From: Priapulus caudatus
Lineage: Eukaryota; Priapulida; Priapulimorpha; Priapulimorphida; Priapulidae
Direction: 5' to 3'
DNA: 31,339 nt
NCBI RefSeq assembly: GCF_000485595.1
Contig: NW_014577743.1
Location: 61,645 to 92,983, forward strand
The notes below the pieces were generated by a model. It did no database searches and was not told the DNA's origin. It saw nothing but the letters and a program-made list of their open reading frames with translations. This document shows positions 22,801 through 28,237 of this stretch, in pieces (within the stretch, counting starts at the first letter, position 1; every line of letters begins with the position of its first letter). Position numbers and translations under genes: made by a program.

Positions 22801-25280
22801 CATGGTTGGGCATAGCACGTGTGGGACAGATACTCGATGTTTTACACATATTTATCGTCCTATGTAGGTCTATTTATTATAGGCTTTCATTTTATTTCTC
22901 CAAGATTTTATGACGGTATTTTCCTTGCCCCCTCGGCGATTGAAAATAAGAGATCACCGTAAAGTCATCTGATATGAAGCTTACACGTTGTAGCACATAC
23001 CGATTACCTGCGTTCCCAGTAAGGGTACGTTGTAGCACATACCGATTACCTGCGTTCCCAGTAAGGGTACGTAGTATAAATACCGTTGACGTTGTCATTA
23101 TCCATACGCGGCTCTTTGTAATTTCTCGATCTGTATGCAGCATATTACAGTCGGTTATCCAATTATTGTTAGGTTCATTTTACACATCGGCTCTGTGTGC
23201 ATGTTAGGCGGGGTGAAACAGACGTATCACGGCTACTTAACTAATACTTTGCAATTTGGAAAGACGCAAAACCTAACAAGTAGACTTGCCAGGTTGACTT
23301 GATGAATGATACCTTCATAGATATTCTTTGATAGCTCTTGAAATAGCACCAGCTTTGCTATATAAAAATTATGCGATGTATATTAGCTTGCCATCTAAAC
23401 AATACAAGAATGCACGTGGAGCAGACCTAGATCAAGAGCTAATAATACATTATTAGCTACATTACTATTATACATTTTTACATACATTACTATAATGTTT
23501 TATTAGCTCTTGCCTATTTGTATAAACTACGACGAGCCAGTCGCGCTCAAACGAGGAAACTATATATGACAACTCAGTATCTTTCTCGTTTGATGATGCA
23601 AACAGCAGTCCCTCGAAGATATAACTCCTTTAACCCAAGGTTCTGCGTGTATCCCAGGAGCGGATCTAGCTTTCAGGAGGAGGGGGGATGGGGGAGTGGG
23701 GAGGTGTTGAAATTTAAGTAAAGGCATACCGAATGCACGCGGTGCTAGGGTACGTGGTCCATGGGCTTGCTAATTCCTCCCACCTAGAAAATTCAGGCAG
23801 CTGTGTAGTCACAGGGGAAATCCCCAGTTTCTATCCGCCTGCAGACTGACTTTTTTTATTTTTGGCCTATTTTACTAGTATCAGGAGTAAGATAATATAG
23901 ATCTATATAATATATAATATATTATCTTATATATATTATCTATTATATCTGTTTGTCAGACGTCGCTGTCCTTACTATAGTCTCTGACTGCATGCAGGGT
24001 CTTCGTCTCGATGCCTCATGCACCTGCGAGGCATGATACTGAGCGAGTACGCCGAACAACTCAGGAATCCGATGATCACGAACGATGAAGCAAAGAAGCA
24101 CGTGTAAGTTGTTCTGCCTATCTCGCCCGTGTTCGCTAATGCGTGTGTTGAAGGGAGAGGTGGATAGGGGATGGTGACTATAGACAAGACTGATACGACT
24201 GTATTCATTCGCTTATGTTGTTAGAGGAGTTTACATGGTAACTGCATTCACCAGAGCCATCTACTACATGCTATAGTTATATCTGCTCATCACTTGGTTT
24301 GAAAATTTTACTTGTATTACCTGAAACAGGTACGCTATACGGCCTAAATATCTGAAGCTGTCCTCATCAGACTAGGATTATTAATGGACGTATCTTGTTT
24401 TGTGAGAACACACGAGTGGGTAGTGCGCTTTATGATGCGAACATTGCTTCCCAATGTCTGACACCTACTGTTTTGTGAGAACACACGAGTACTCTCCCTG
24501 CTATCACATGCCCCTGCTGTCACCTCCCCCTGCTGTCACATGCCCCTGCTGTCACCTCCCTCTGCTGTCATCCACCATGCTGTCACCTCCCCCTGCTGTC
24601 ACGTCTTTCTGCATAAACAAACATGTTATCTACAACATGCTTGTAGCAATCATAGATATGAACCCGAGAAAAATGAACCTGTAAAAATGCGTAATCGAGC
24701 CGTCAAGTAACGCATACTCAGAAGCGCAGTGATAGTACCATAGACTATACCAGTCATACCAGTACTCATGGGGCGCGTTTGTCTGGGACGAATCCGTCTG
24801 ATCGAGATCATGTGATCCTGATCTGACCAAACAAACGCAAACTCACTTTCACCGGTTCACGTTTCGCTGTGACCTATCACGGGATGGTTCATAACAAAGA
24901 ACAAACTGTGATTGGCTGTGGCGCGGGCCCGCCATATTGGATCCCGTTCGAATTCACCTCGCTAGCAGGGTCGGGTTTGGTGGATCGAGATCAAGTGATC
25001 CGACCAAACAAACAGTCAGATCAACGAATCCATCGGATCGAGATTCGTGGATCTGACCAAACAAACGCGCCCATGGACTCACCTGATGATCGTGACTCAC
25101 CTGTGCTGTTCCTTTGTCGTTGCAGTGCCCTCTTGTGGCAGATACTGGACAGTAACAGAGACAGTGAGGAGCTGAGTGCGGAGGTGATGGCGGCGTGTCG
25201 TGTCATCAACGCCGGACTCACGACGTTCTACGAGACCGAGCAGAAACGACACAAGCTGCTGCATCACCTCCTCACCACCG
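1078..25280 (+). CDS. HECTD4: HECTD4-like giant E3 ubiquitin ligase, N-terminal part (12 exons, incomplete)
   Basis: Twelve GT/AG-bounded exons (1078-1615, 2462-2591, 3684-3883, 3995-4103, 4366-4516, 4926-5096, 5390-5582, 5860-6018, 9623-9736, 10120-10272, 23998-24103, 25126-25280) join with matching phases into one open frame of 2179 nt, about 726 codons. I recognise the product from memory as the N-terminal region of HECTD4, a cytosolic HECT-family ubiquitin ligase of roughly 4,000 residues. In that family the catalytic HECT domain is at the far C-terminus, so none of it is here. The order of conserved blocks (ETLFLHDG, GLENLLCSWL, KLLALEGGPGV, SDGIYFYWLW, ATRSLFGS, IWCCSGDWVDQ) fits this. 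Several 'xDGxxLxxx' segments look like beta-propeller blades; this is inference. Other giant E3s with similar N-terminal blocks (for example MYCBP2) are less likely. Exon existence is much surer than the name. Confidence 0.75.
1939..2180. mobile_element. MITE with about 78-bp inverted arms (family A, copy 1)
   Basis: The left arm (1939-2016) and the reverse complement of the right arm (2103-2180) match along their length. Both begin agggtctatg, share tactgccggaacgtaccctg and continue to ccctggtaactat/ccctggtactat. The 86-bp core contains tagggttaggg plus an agtaggcg-rich stretch. No clear target-site duplication is visible. A related copy is at 13644-13965. It sits in intron 1 of the HECTD4-like gene and has no coding capacity. 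Confidence 0.75.
2462..2591 (+). CDS. HECTD4: HECTD4-like exon 2
   Basis: A 130-nt internal exon follows acceptor ttatttcttcag and precedes donor aag|gtagga. Joining phase 1 from exon 1 gives a GCT codon and the peptide A-DCLSGLENLLCSWLGENGQQ followed by a basic/acidic stretch ending ...VSAVVALASG. There is no stop, and it leaves in phase 2. DCLxGLENLLCSWL is the block I associate with HECTD4 directly after the leucine-rich end of exon 1. The minus-strand reading over the same bases is a shadow. Confidence 0.85.
2765..3420. mobile_element. 0.66 kb element with about 123-bp inverted terminal repeats
   Basis: Arms 2765-2887 and 3298-3420 are reverse complements with few mismatches: both contain tatgcaatgttga, gaatgctagag, cttatagccaaacgcgtat and agtttgtccaatatca. 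The roughly 410-bp centre has no recognised protein; a 62-codon open frame at 3099 has no family features. I could not find a convincing target duplication, so the superfamily is unassigned. It occupies intron 2. Confidence 0.75.
3484..3596. repeat. TG/CG-rich simple repeat
   Basis: An alternating gtgcgtgc/gtgtg purine-pyrimidine tract in intron 2, about 90 bp before exon 3. It is potentially Z-DNA forming and non-coding. Confidence 0.8.
3684..3883 (+). CDS. HECTD4: HECTD4-like exon 3
   Basis: The acceptor is gcatactgtcag|g and the donor ctgcag|gtacct. The 200-nt exon enters in phase 2 (AG+G = Arg) and reads RGTVKTILHTVHLLQNMECP, then VGDILRKLLALEGGPGV and HILTWGVEDLLG, leaving in phase 1. 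The KLLALEGGPGV block followed by a 'HxLxWGVEDLL' segment fits the start of the N-terminal propeller-like region. It lies just downstream of the long inverted-repeat element and TG-rich tract that fill intron 2. Confidence 0.88.
3995..4103 (+). CDS. HECTD4: HECTD4-like exon 4
   Basis: A 109-nt exon follows acceptor cagttccag. Phase 1 in gives GGEIRRSITCDDRFLFVTN, then GKGLAKIGMGLQGTL, ending CTG AG before donor gag|gtgcat (phase 2 out). It was found by extending phase from exon 3, because it is too short to stand out as an ORF. 'CDDRFLFVTN...GLxKIGxGLxGTL' is propeller-blade-like and leads directly into exon 5. Intron 3 is only 111 bp. Confidence 0.85.
4366..4516 (+). CDS. HECTD4: HECTD4-like exon 5
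   Basis: A 151-nt exon lies between acceptor gcccatttcag and donor gag|gtaatt. The first G completes an Arg codon, giving RGLVYSRNTEIGPGYIAWAS, then GTLLYRPCRFDQ and a segment ending in ISPITME. It exits in phase 0. 'GTLRGLVYSRN...GYIAxASGxLLYRP' spans the exon 4/5 junction without a break, which supports both splice sites. The exon is fully open but lacks an ATG near its start. Confidence 0.87.
4926..5096 (+). CDS. HECTD4: HECTD4-like exon 6
   Basis: A 171-nt (57 codon) phase 0/0 exon follows acceptor ggtttctag and ends at gag|gtgggt. The peptide begins PIGIVKKVDWSMD, contains FCSDGIYFYWLW, one of the clearest family blocks, and ends VHLDVFKLE. Both edges are in phase 0, so skipping it would keep the frame. 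The TG/CG-rich tract that follows begins in intron 6. Confidence 0.88.
5165..5335. repeat. Degenerate TG/CA-rich tract in intron 6
   Basis: An alternating g/t-c/a-rich tract (gtgcatgcg, gcgcgcacattcacatgtg, gtgtgtagtttcacgcgcgtg). Open frames on both strands here (for example a His/Thr/Arg-rich minus-strand frame) are low-complexity shadows. Confidence 0.7.
5390..5582 (+). CDS. HECTD4: HECTD4-like exon 7
   Basis: A 193-nt exon lies between acceptor aactcgcag and donor gata|gtgagt. It enters in phase 0 with ASTGVLQQVKPTVTLQKKDE, then LARFRPYRSYAAVAASLTGL, and ends in a Ser/Ala-rich stretch ...SATSRED. It exits in phase 1. The basic RYRxY/PYRSY segment followed by an Ala-rich helix matches what I know of the family between the two DG-containing blades. 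Third codon positions are mostly G/C. Confidence 0.87.
5860..6018 (+). CDS. HECTD4: HECTD4-like exon 8
   Basis: A 159-nt exon follows acceptor gtggtttgcag and ends before gtacgt. A+GC gives Ser, then STSCGIAM, KTLMKAPIFTDGSLVVVLTP, and ATRSLFGSGSGLAGL. It leaves in phase 1 (single T). 'IFTDGSLVVVLTPVPG' parallels the DG blade of exon 6. The next exon that fits by phase and content is at 9623, so intron 8 is 3.6 kb. That intron holds a hAT MITE and several unassigned coding-like stretches. Confidence 0.87.
6465..7261. mobile_element. Non-autonomous hAT-type transposon with 8-bp target duplication
   Basis: The left end CAGGGCTCGAATTAA (6465-6479) and the right end, read on the other strand, CAGGCCTCGAATTAA (7247-7261) form a 15-bp terminal inverted repeat with one mismatch. 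The element is flanked by a perfect 8-bp direct duplication aaaggaag (6457-6464 and 7262-7269). CAGG-type ends plus an 8-bp duplication are diagnostic of the hAT superfamily. The 797-bp interior has no transposase, only gcaattgccgtcggtgcc-like and gtgcccttctcaaattg-like internal repeats. It lies in intron 8. Confidence 0.88.
7666..7879 (+). CDS. Unassigned exon-like open stretch in intron 8 (plus strand)
   Basis: An open frame begins after an acceptor (ccatttatag at 7665) and runs to a donor (acag|gtgatt at 7880), or on to a TAG at 7894-7896. It encodes AFTCDVLDSVDWKGTLKWRE, LLLEYPAKHTLKTNIHGSPL and QSTALHLNKKGLESLGNLFD. The composition looks like real protein; the 'LKTNxHGxPLxSTALHLxxxG' part loosely recalls an ankyrin-type repeat, but I do not recognise the family. 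A second acceptor (ttctgtag at 7696) would give a 183-nt exon with phase 1 on both sides. That would fit between HECTD4-like exons 8 and 9 as an in-frame 61-residue cassette. Confidence 0.4.
7953..8141 (-). CDS. Possible membrane-protein exon on the minus strand
   Basis: A 189-nt minus-strand stretch lies between a good acceptor (ttatttcag, AG at 8143-8142) and a donor (cacgg|gtatgc). The frame is open, starting CVAASMLLLPYLNFGPLV, then FYLLYTLMLVPMLVSYIS and AITFISAIFHIIWSVIS: two or three hydrophobic helices separated by short polar turns. The pattern 'FxxYTxxxxP...AxxxxxxxxxH' resembles TM3-TM5 of a class III adenylyl cyclase membrane cassette, but this is a weak inference. The alternative minus-strand frame (7853-8197) and the plus strand look less natural. 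The gene would be nested antisense in intron 8 of the HECTD4-like gene. Confidence 0.4.
8563..9064 (-). pseudogene. Minus-strand ORF pair split by one frameshift; unknown protein
   Basis: An ATG at 9064 opens a 68-codon frame (MAATGNVRRDSRRK, LSQEQVNYITTRLRQEKQ, AIWDSVEKVHELNGAQLER). It runs into a stop, while an overlapping frame from 8865 continues YRLHEIINGKNLVDDLCDRF, then RYAIFLTEWLDNVATYIVGD to a stop at 8563. Removing one A from the AAA run near 8866-8868 would join them, so this is either a sequencing error or a single-base lesion. The combined length is about 167 residues, hydrophilic and helical with a basic N-terminus. I do not recognise it. A donor-like site (caca|gtaggt near 8566) precedes the final stop, so it might be a 5' exon of the gene whose membrane exon is at 7953-8141. 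The phases do not join directly. Confidence 0.4.
9402..9594. repeat. Tandem duplication, about 95-bp unit, two copies
   Basis: Both halves share atagtttacgtg, atgatcgtaaaaaatcatt and gatcgatttttt-like segments, then atagtttgcct. The second copy (from about 9501) differs by scattered substitutions, so the duplication is old. It ends just upstream of the exon 9 acceptor. Confidence 0.75.
9623..9736 (+). CDS. HECTD4: HECTD4-like exon 9
   Basis: A 114-nt exon lies between acceptor gtggttgcag and donor ctag|gtgagt. T from exon 8 plus CG gives Ser, then LAINMMYSVSEGQFISRTE and LADAPTCSLARGTTTSSLG. It leaves in phase 1. It reads as the blade following 'RSLFGSGSGLAGLRS'. A roughly 95-bp tandem duplication (9402-9594) ends about 28 bp upstream of its acceptor. 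Confidence 0.83.
10120..10272 (+). CDS. HECTD4: HECTD4-like exon 10
   Basis: A 153-nt exon lies between acceptor tgttgccag and donor tgca|gtaagt. G+GT gives Gly, then VCFDMHNNQIWCCSGDWVDQ, HQAAHHICKQLGLPVG and RRPDDTC. It leaves in phase 1. 'VCFDxxNNxIWxCSGDWVDQ' is a strong family block. This is the last exon before the 13.7 kb intron containing the assembly gap, so an additional exon between this and exon 11 cannot be excluded. Confidence 0.88.
10521..10696. repeat. 20-bp minisatellite, about 8.8 clean copies
   Basis: Perfect tandem units of tctcccctacatggtatggc occupy 10521-10680, with one unit starting catc instead of tctc, followed by a partial ninth unit. It lies 250 bp downstream of exon 10 in intron 10. 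The same unit forms the much longer noisy array at 16857-19126. Confidence 0.95.
10985..12030 (-). mobile_element. Decayed LINE (non-LTR) reverse transcriptase relic
   Basis: Reading the minus strand across shifting frames gives recognisable RT landmarks in order. They are a KAIGLAYIPANLIKDG-like segment (compare 'K..GpD.IP..llK', about 11975-11945), LDLTKAFDI near 11575-11550 (the 'DLsKAFDtv' motif), ELPQGS near 11400-11385 ('GvPQGSiLGP'), and LLFLIYVNDMAKAV near 11370-11330 followed by a broken YADD-type site. A 'KTDFLFFG...VKYLA' segment comes near 11170-11060. Many stops and frameshifts mean it is dead. The arrangement fits the Jockey/CR1/RTE-type RT domain; the precise clade is not determinable by eye. 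It sits antisense in intron 10. Confidence 0.75.
12031..12986. other. Intron 10 stretch without recognised gene
   Basis: It holds a telomere-like tract at 12149-12210 (ttagggttagggttaggg then decayed copies) and otherwise unremarkable AT-rich sequence. I see no open frame or transposon end here. Confidence 0.5.
12149..12210 (+). repeat. Short telomere-like repeat
   Basis: Three good TTAGGG units are followed by decaying ones (ggtttagggtt, gggtagggatagggtt). Confidence 0.8.
12987..13357 (-). pseudogene. Decayed coding-like reading, minus strand, unknown
   Basis: In one minus-strand frame, NRSFFELPLARDEAEEVLAN-QQ is followed by one in-frame TAG, then VQEERRRHRHMVETVGKRPD, VSLEKQFFCTILLESHQLVS and ATPTFTGNDIGLYLRHHIYF, to a stop at 12987. 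The acidic/basic composition is protein-like, and a single stop over about 120 codons suggests recent decay. It may be part of a transposon gene, but no catalytic motif is visible and I do not assign a family. Confidence 0.3.
13644..13965. mobile_element. MITE family A, copy 2, with telomere-like core
   Basis: The left arm from 13644 (agggtctatgt, gggtactgccggaacgta, gtataccggaacgtaccc) matches the ends of the 1939-2180 element. The right side retains only tacgttccggcagtacc (13933-13949) and a short remnant. The interior is a run of decayed CCCTAA units (ctaagaccctaaccctagaccc and relatives) plus agtcgcctacgcctaactccc, the complement of the core of copy 1. It is diverged and partly rearranged. 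Confidence 0.65.
13966..14445. repeat. Intron stretch with a 90-bp imperfect hairpin at 14151-14240
   Basis: Within this non-coding stretch, atacataatgtaacccaaac (14151) pairs with ggtttgggttcacatttatgtat (ending 14240). A nested ggggt...acccc stem lies between. It resembles a miniature palindromic element or hairpin; nothing else is recognised. Confidence 0.45.
15530..15755. mobile_element. Small inverted-repeat element with telomere-like core (family B)
   Basis: The left end gggcacccggcagttagatg (15530) and, on the other strand, the right end gggcactcggcagttagatg (15755) form inverted arms. A second inner matching block aggcactt lies about 70 bp in on the left and 40 bp in on the right. 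The centre is A-rich plus decayed CCCTAA units (accctaccctaacccctaac, 15618-15672). No target duplication was identified. Confidence 0.65.
16267..16345. repeat. (TA)n microsatellite
   Basis: A tract of tatata units with minor interruptions. Confidence 0.9.
16623..16660. repeat. Perfect 18-bp inverted repeat with 2-nt spacer
   Basis: ggggttaataatgacaaa, then ac, then its exact reverse complement. This is a potential cruciform or a template-switch product. A second, unrelated perfect 18-bp palindrome with a 2-nt spacer is at 29955-29992. Confidence 0.9.
16749..16830. repeat. (TG)n microsatellite ending at an assembly gap
   Basis: gtgtgtgt runs with interruptions (gtggtgttgtg). The sequence stops at the N run, so the repeat probably caused the gap. 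His/Thr-rich minus-strand frames here are artefacts. Confidence 0.9.
16831..16855. other. Assembly gap of exactly 25 N
   Basis: A run of 25 undetermined bases, a conventional fixed-size placeholder and not a measured gap. All sequence to its right for about 4.3 kb has a different error character from the left side. Confidence 0.97.
16857..19126. repeat. Long noisy array of the 20-bp minisatellite (about 110 units)
   Basis: Units alternate between ctctcccctacatggtatgg and ccatcccctacatggtatgg, with abundant indels. About 2.27 kb divided by 20-21 bp gives roughly 110 units. All open frames through it (Met/Tyr/Trp/Pro/His-rich peptides such as GMALPLHGMA) are translations of the satellite, not genes. 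Confidence 0.9.
19127..19556. other. GC-rich block, possible noisy exon
   Basis: About 430 bp, distinctly GC-rich, sandwiched between two satellites. It is preceded by an acceptor-like ccatcccag and followed by a donor-like cagc|gtgagt. Both strands have coding-like fragments: plus LADRRTYVRMLFCTSVGQAW, minus HAWPTLVQKSIRTYVRRSAK. No frame is intact throughout and I do not recognise either. Given the indel rate of the surrounding stretch, a broken frame is expected even if it is a true exon. Confidence 0.3.
19560..20185. repeat. Noisy array of a CTGCTGTCACATGCCC-type satellite
   Basis: Units of roughly 33 bp (ctgctatcacatgcccctg + ctgtcccctctccc) are repeated about 18-19 times with indels. 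A compact clean version with few units is at 24491-24610. Both arrays end with the same unique flank (tccaccatgctgtca ... gcataaac). Confidence 0.85.
20165..21150 (+). pseudogene. Error-laden duplicate of the exon 12 region
   Basis: It aligns base for base, apart from frequent insertions, to 24593-25492, including intron sequence (catggggcgcgtttgtctgg), the exon 12 acceptor (cgttgcag at about 20731-20738) and exon 12 itself. The copied exon is frame-broken, with extra bases in 'cagaggacgagctgtagg'. It is more likely a duplicate made by gap filling than a real decayed paralogue, since intronic and exonic parts differ in the same insertion-dominated way. Similarity stops at 'aaaacgtctctat'. Confidence 0.75.
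22248..22375. repeat. GTGC/GCGT simple repeat
   Basis: A run of gtgcgtgcgtgc grading into gcgcgcgtgcgcgcgtg. Confidence 0.9.
22984..23069. repeat. Exact 43-bp tandem duplication
   Basis: Two identical 43-bp units, each starting acgttgtagcacatacc and ending ccagtaagggt, lie back to back. Absence of divergence implies a recent event. Confidence 0.9.
23433..23516. repeat. Imperfect hairpin element
   Basis: caagagctaataatacatta on the left pairs with the reverse complement of taatgttttattagctcttg on the right, with an AT-rich centre that also repeats ttacat(t)actat. A miniature palindromic element is likely. Confidence 0.55.
23998..24103 (+). CDS. HECTD4: HECTD4-like exon 11
   Basis: A 106-nt exon lies between acceptor actgcatgcag and donor cacgt|gtaagt. 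With A from exon 10 it starts with Arg, then SSSRCLMHLRGM and LSEYAEQLRNPMITNDEAKK, ending HV across the junction (phase 2 out). Stops close this frame shortly upstream, so the acceptor is well fixed. Content is soluble and helical. Assignment to this gene rests on phase agreement with exons 10 and 12 and on conserved-looking sequence. Confidence 0.75.
24491..24610. repeat. Clean CTGCTGTCAC satellite (few copies)
   Basis: Alternating ctgctgtcacatgccc and ctgctgtcacctccccc units, much shorter than the noisy version at 19560-20185. This suggests collapse in the clean assembly or allelic length difference. A direct repeat tgttttgtgagaacacacgag (about 24397 and 24470) flanks the entry into the array. 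Confidence 0.85.
25126..25280 (+). CDS. HECTD4: HECTD4-like exon 12 (clean copy)
   Basis: A 155-nt exon follows acceptor tttgtcgttgcag and ends before gtcagt. GT+T gives Val and the peptide A-LLWQILDSNRDSEELSAEVM, then ACRVINAGLTTFYETEQKRH and KLLHHLLTT. It leaves in phase 1. It is the last exon of this gene that I can find in the window. A frame-disrupted copy of the same exon lies at about 20737-20900 in the low-quality stretch. The clean copy is preferred because it stays open and keeps phase with exon 11. Confidence 0.8.
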
Positions 25281-25539
25281 GTCAGTGTGTTTCCACGGTT
25301 ACCGCGATCAATGTTACCAAGGTTACCGCGATCGGCACACAGACTAACGGACACACAGACTGGACGAAACACCAAAATGGTGTAATGCAATTGAATGGTG
25401 GCGCCGCCCAGCGAATGGAGCGGTACACTAAAAATCTGGCTGTGGTGACACACCATGGATGTGTAACGTTGTAACATTAAAACGTCTCTATCGAGGGGGG
25501 GGAGGATTGCAACCCCCCTCTATATCCGCCCACTGCATC

Positions 25540-26038
25540 CAGGGGCGTAAATCCGTACCGAGGAGTGGGGGGATGATCGGCGATAGCCGGGGGCGAAATT
25601 AACCTTTGCTGCCGCAGGCAGGCCCGCGTGCCGTAGGCATGCCAGTAATAGGGGGGTCTGGGGGCATGCTCCCCCAGAAAATTCCCATTTTCCTGCAATC
25701 TGAGGCATACTGTAGGCCATATTCTCATGTCTGATGACACTATTTCAACCCTAGATTCAACCCTACAAGTTAAGATTCAAAACACTTTTCATGACTTTTC
25801 AGAGAGCGTACACAGTTAGGTTACTAGTAATAATACATGTATTAAAACACAGGTAAGAATTGCAATTTCTCACAATTTCACGTGTTTTTGTATGTTTGCA
25901 ACCATACTTTTTGACTATTCTTTTTTTTCTTTCTTTTTTTTTGAATTTCAGGGGAGATATTTGTACAGGCCATTCCCCCTCCTTCAAGAGCAGGGGGATG
26001 CATTCCCCCATCTCCCCCCCCCCGGATTTACGCCCCTG
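25540..26038. mobile_element. hAT-type MITE with perfect ends and target duplication
   Basis: The perfect 16-bp terminal inverted repeat CAGGGGCGTAAATCCG (25540-25555; complement at 26023-26038) is flanked by a perfect 8-bp direct duplication actgcatc (25532-25539 and 26039-26046). That is the hAT signature. The 499-bp interior has no transposase. It contains short G- and C-runs and a caggcaggcccgcgtgccgtaggcatgcc motif. The intact duplication suggests a relatively young insertion. Confidence 0.93.
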
Positions 26039-26993
26039 ACTGCATCCCATCACACCATGCAGTCACTTAATTGAGAATGTTATGTTTTGGCAACCTTAAC
26101 TGGGATTTACGATGTTTTCCTGTAGTTTTAGCCCCCTAGTCAATTTGACTACGGAAAAGTAGAATGGCGATTATAGATAGTGAAACGATGGGGAAAAAGA
26201 TAGGAGAAATGAGAGAAGAAAGAAGAAGAAGAAGCAAGAAACTGGAAATGAGATCGATTGAGGAGAGGGAGGAGGATGAGCAGGGAAAGGATAAAGAAAC
26301 ACTAAAATTTAAATAAAACGAGAAAAACTAAAAGTAGGGGAGATGTTTGTTCTCATTAATAGCGCAATTCTTTTCTTTCTTTCATTTATACCCCCTCTTC
26401 CACCTGTTTCTTAATTTTATGCCATGCCACTGATTGCCACGCGTATCCCTATATATATGCGTACGCGCGTAGGCCCTATTCGTATTCTCCACCGATCGTT
26501 CTTTTTCAGAACTATGTTTAATTAAATGTCATACAGCATATAGCATAGCCATCTCATATTTCCGCTTTCTTTTTAAACTTATAACCTTTAATAAATCCAG
26601 AAACCGTTTTATTCATTAACTTATAAAATTTATCATGGTCATTAGAAGATTGGTATTTCCGCATGTATGATGAACCTCATTCGTATTAGGCCTATAGTTG
26701 ATCATATGAGTCTGATCACTAGCTGCTTTCGCCATGTGCGGTTTCCGAGAATTTTTTCAAGCTTGGCTTTTTTTAATTGTCATTTCACATTAGAATTATT
26801 TTCCTTCTTCTAATCTTTCTACTGCAATCCACAGAATCGATCTATCGATTAGATCACCTCGACTTTCTCCTTTATCGGTATAGTCTCTTTGACTTTACCT
26901 TGAAGAATAACCTTTGCAATATGTTACCTCGCAATTAAACGACGAAACGTCTAAATATTTATTTACCCCCACGACCACAAGCACTTATGGGGA

Positions 26994-27224
26994 TCTCAAT
27001 AAAGAAAAATAATGCTAAATAAACACGAAATGTATTTACTATAGGCCCTACATACCAAAGTCTTTCTCTACTCTCTTTCGCCTATTATTGCCGGTAATTT
27101 CCTGTAAATGCCGTTCAAATGCTCTTCTGCAACAGACACGTGCACCGCACGCACGCCGTTGCACGTTTACACTTATACATATATACATTTCGTGTTTATT
27201 TAGCATTATTTTTCTTTATTGAGA
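26994..27224. repeat. Perfect 42-bp inverted repeat, 147-bp spacer
   Basis: Arm 26994-27035 (starts tctcaataaagaaaaataat) is the exact reverse complement of 27183-27224. The left arm follows ccacaagcacttatgggga, reminiscent of a retroelement 3' end with an aataaa-type signal. It may be two copies of a LINE 3' tail in opposite orientation. Confidence 0.85.
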
Positions 27225-27467
27225 CGCTCCAAATTTAAATGCAGTGTCCACAACTGCTGCCCACTGTCTTATTTTGCATTTAAATGCAAAACTTGCATGA
27301 TTGATCTAAAAGTATACTTTAAAAATAATTTTAGCGATGATAGGTGTAATAGATCATGTAATAAGGATATGAAAGAAGATATGGAACATTTATATAATTG
27401 TGATAGTTATGAAAAATATAAAGAGGGACAACAAATAGATAACTGGAGAAGGGACAGCCAGAGTTAG
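27219..27467 (+). mobile_element. LINE-like zinc-finger tail fragment
   Basis: An 82-codon open frame contains CNRSCNKDMKEDMEHLYNC, a Cys-Cys...His-Cys arrangement like the zinc finger that follows reverse transcriptase in some LINE proteins ('C..C....D..EHL..C'), then YEKYKEG. It starts at the right arm of the 42-bp inverted repeat. No RT motif is present nearby, so it is a fragment at best. Confidence 0.35.
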
Positions 27468-28237
27468 ATTATGTACGGAAAATTCTGGCGATTCGTGACA
27501 CTAACATTTAGAGAATTAGAGGCGACGTTTATCCCTTGGGTTTCTAGATAATCCCCACACTCGTTGATTCGGATGCCTTGTGGAATACATTTAGAGAGGG
27601 TACTAAGATACAAGATACAAGATACAAGCGCGATAACTTATAAACTTCGCCAAGAGGTGGCATTAGCTTATGTGACGTCACCAGCCCACTTTCGCCACGA
27701 CGAGAAAATTAGGTGAGGCAGTTGGAAGCGGGTTTATGAATATTATCGTTTTTAGCGTGGCGTATTGTTGGCACTAAAACACAGCTTTATCGTTGTTTAT
27801 TCTATTAATTTAGATATATACTCTTTGGGGAGTGTTATCTGTTCGAGATCGTTGGTTGACTTTGTTATGACTTGTTGTTTTCCGCCCAGGCAGCCGCCAT
27901 GTTGTTCCGACCTAAGTCGATTGCAATGCTTGAGTTAGAAATGACTAGGCCCCTAGTATTAATAATACTAAGCTGTAATATAGACGATAGGTGATATTGC
28001 AATACAAACACTAAAACCTAAAAGTGGGCGAAATACACGAGGTCCAGAAGTAAGCTTAAAATGCTTCACGTTACGTTGATCTAACACACGTAATGTCTAA
28101 TGACCCTCAATCCTTGCGTTACCGGTTACGTCAGGTCGGTGGGTAGGTCTTCCACGTTTACATATATGATATATCGGATACCGTATACCTGCGAACACCT
28201 AGCATTAGCACTAGGGCAGCGGCAGAATTTCTTAGAG

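Larger units (their letters stand above)
21151..23997. other. Intron 10, right part; no gene recognised
   Basis: AT-rich sequence holding a (GTGC/GCGT)n tract at 22248-22375, an exact 43-bp tandem duplication at 22984-23069, a possible hAT end CAGGAGCGGATCTAG at 23655, a 84-bp hairpin at 23433-23516 and AT-rich palindromes near 23895-23950. The 219-codon minus-strand frame at 22058-22717 is driven by the simple repeat and is not credible. Confidence 0.6.

Noticed and set aside
23655-23844. Possible third hAT element (CAGGAGCGGATCTAG end, TATCCGCCTG at right)
   Set aside because: The ends match poorly and there is no 8-bp target duplication, so at most it is a fragment.
25477-25740. Minus-strand 87-codon frame
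   Set aside because: It lies across the end of the exon 12 flank and the hAT MITE, with no family features.
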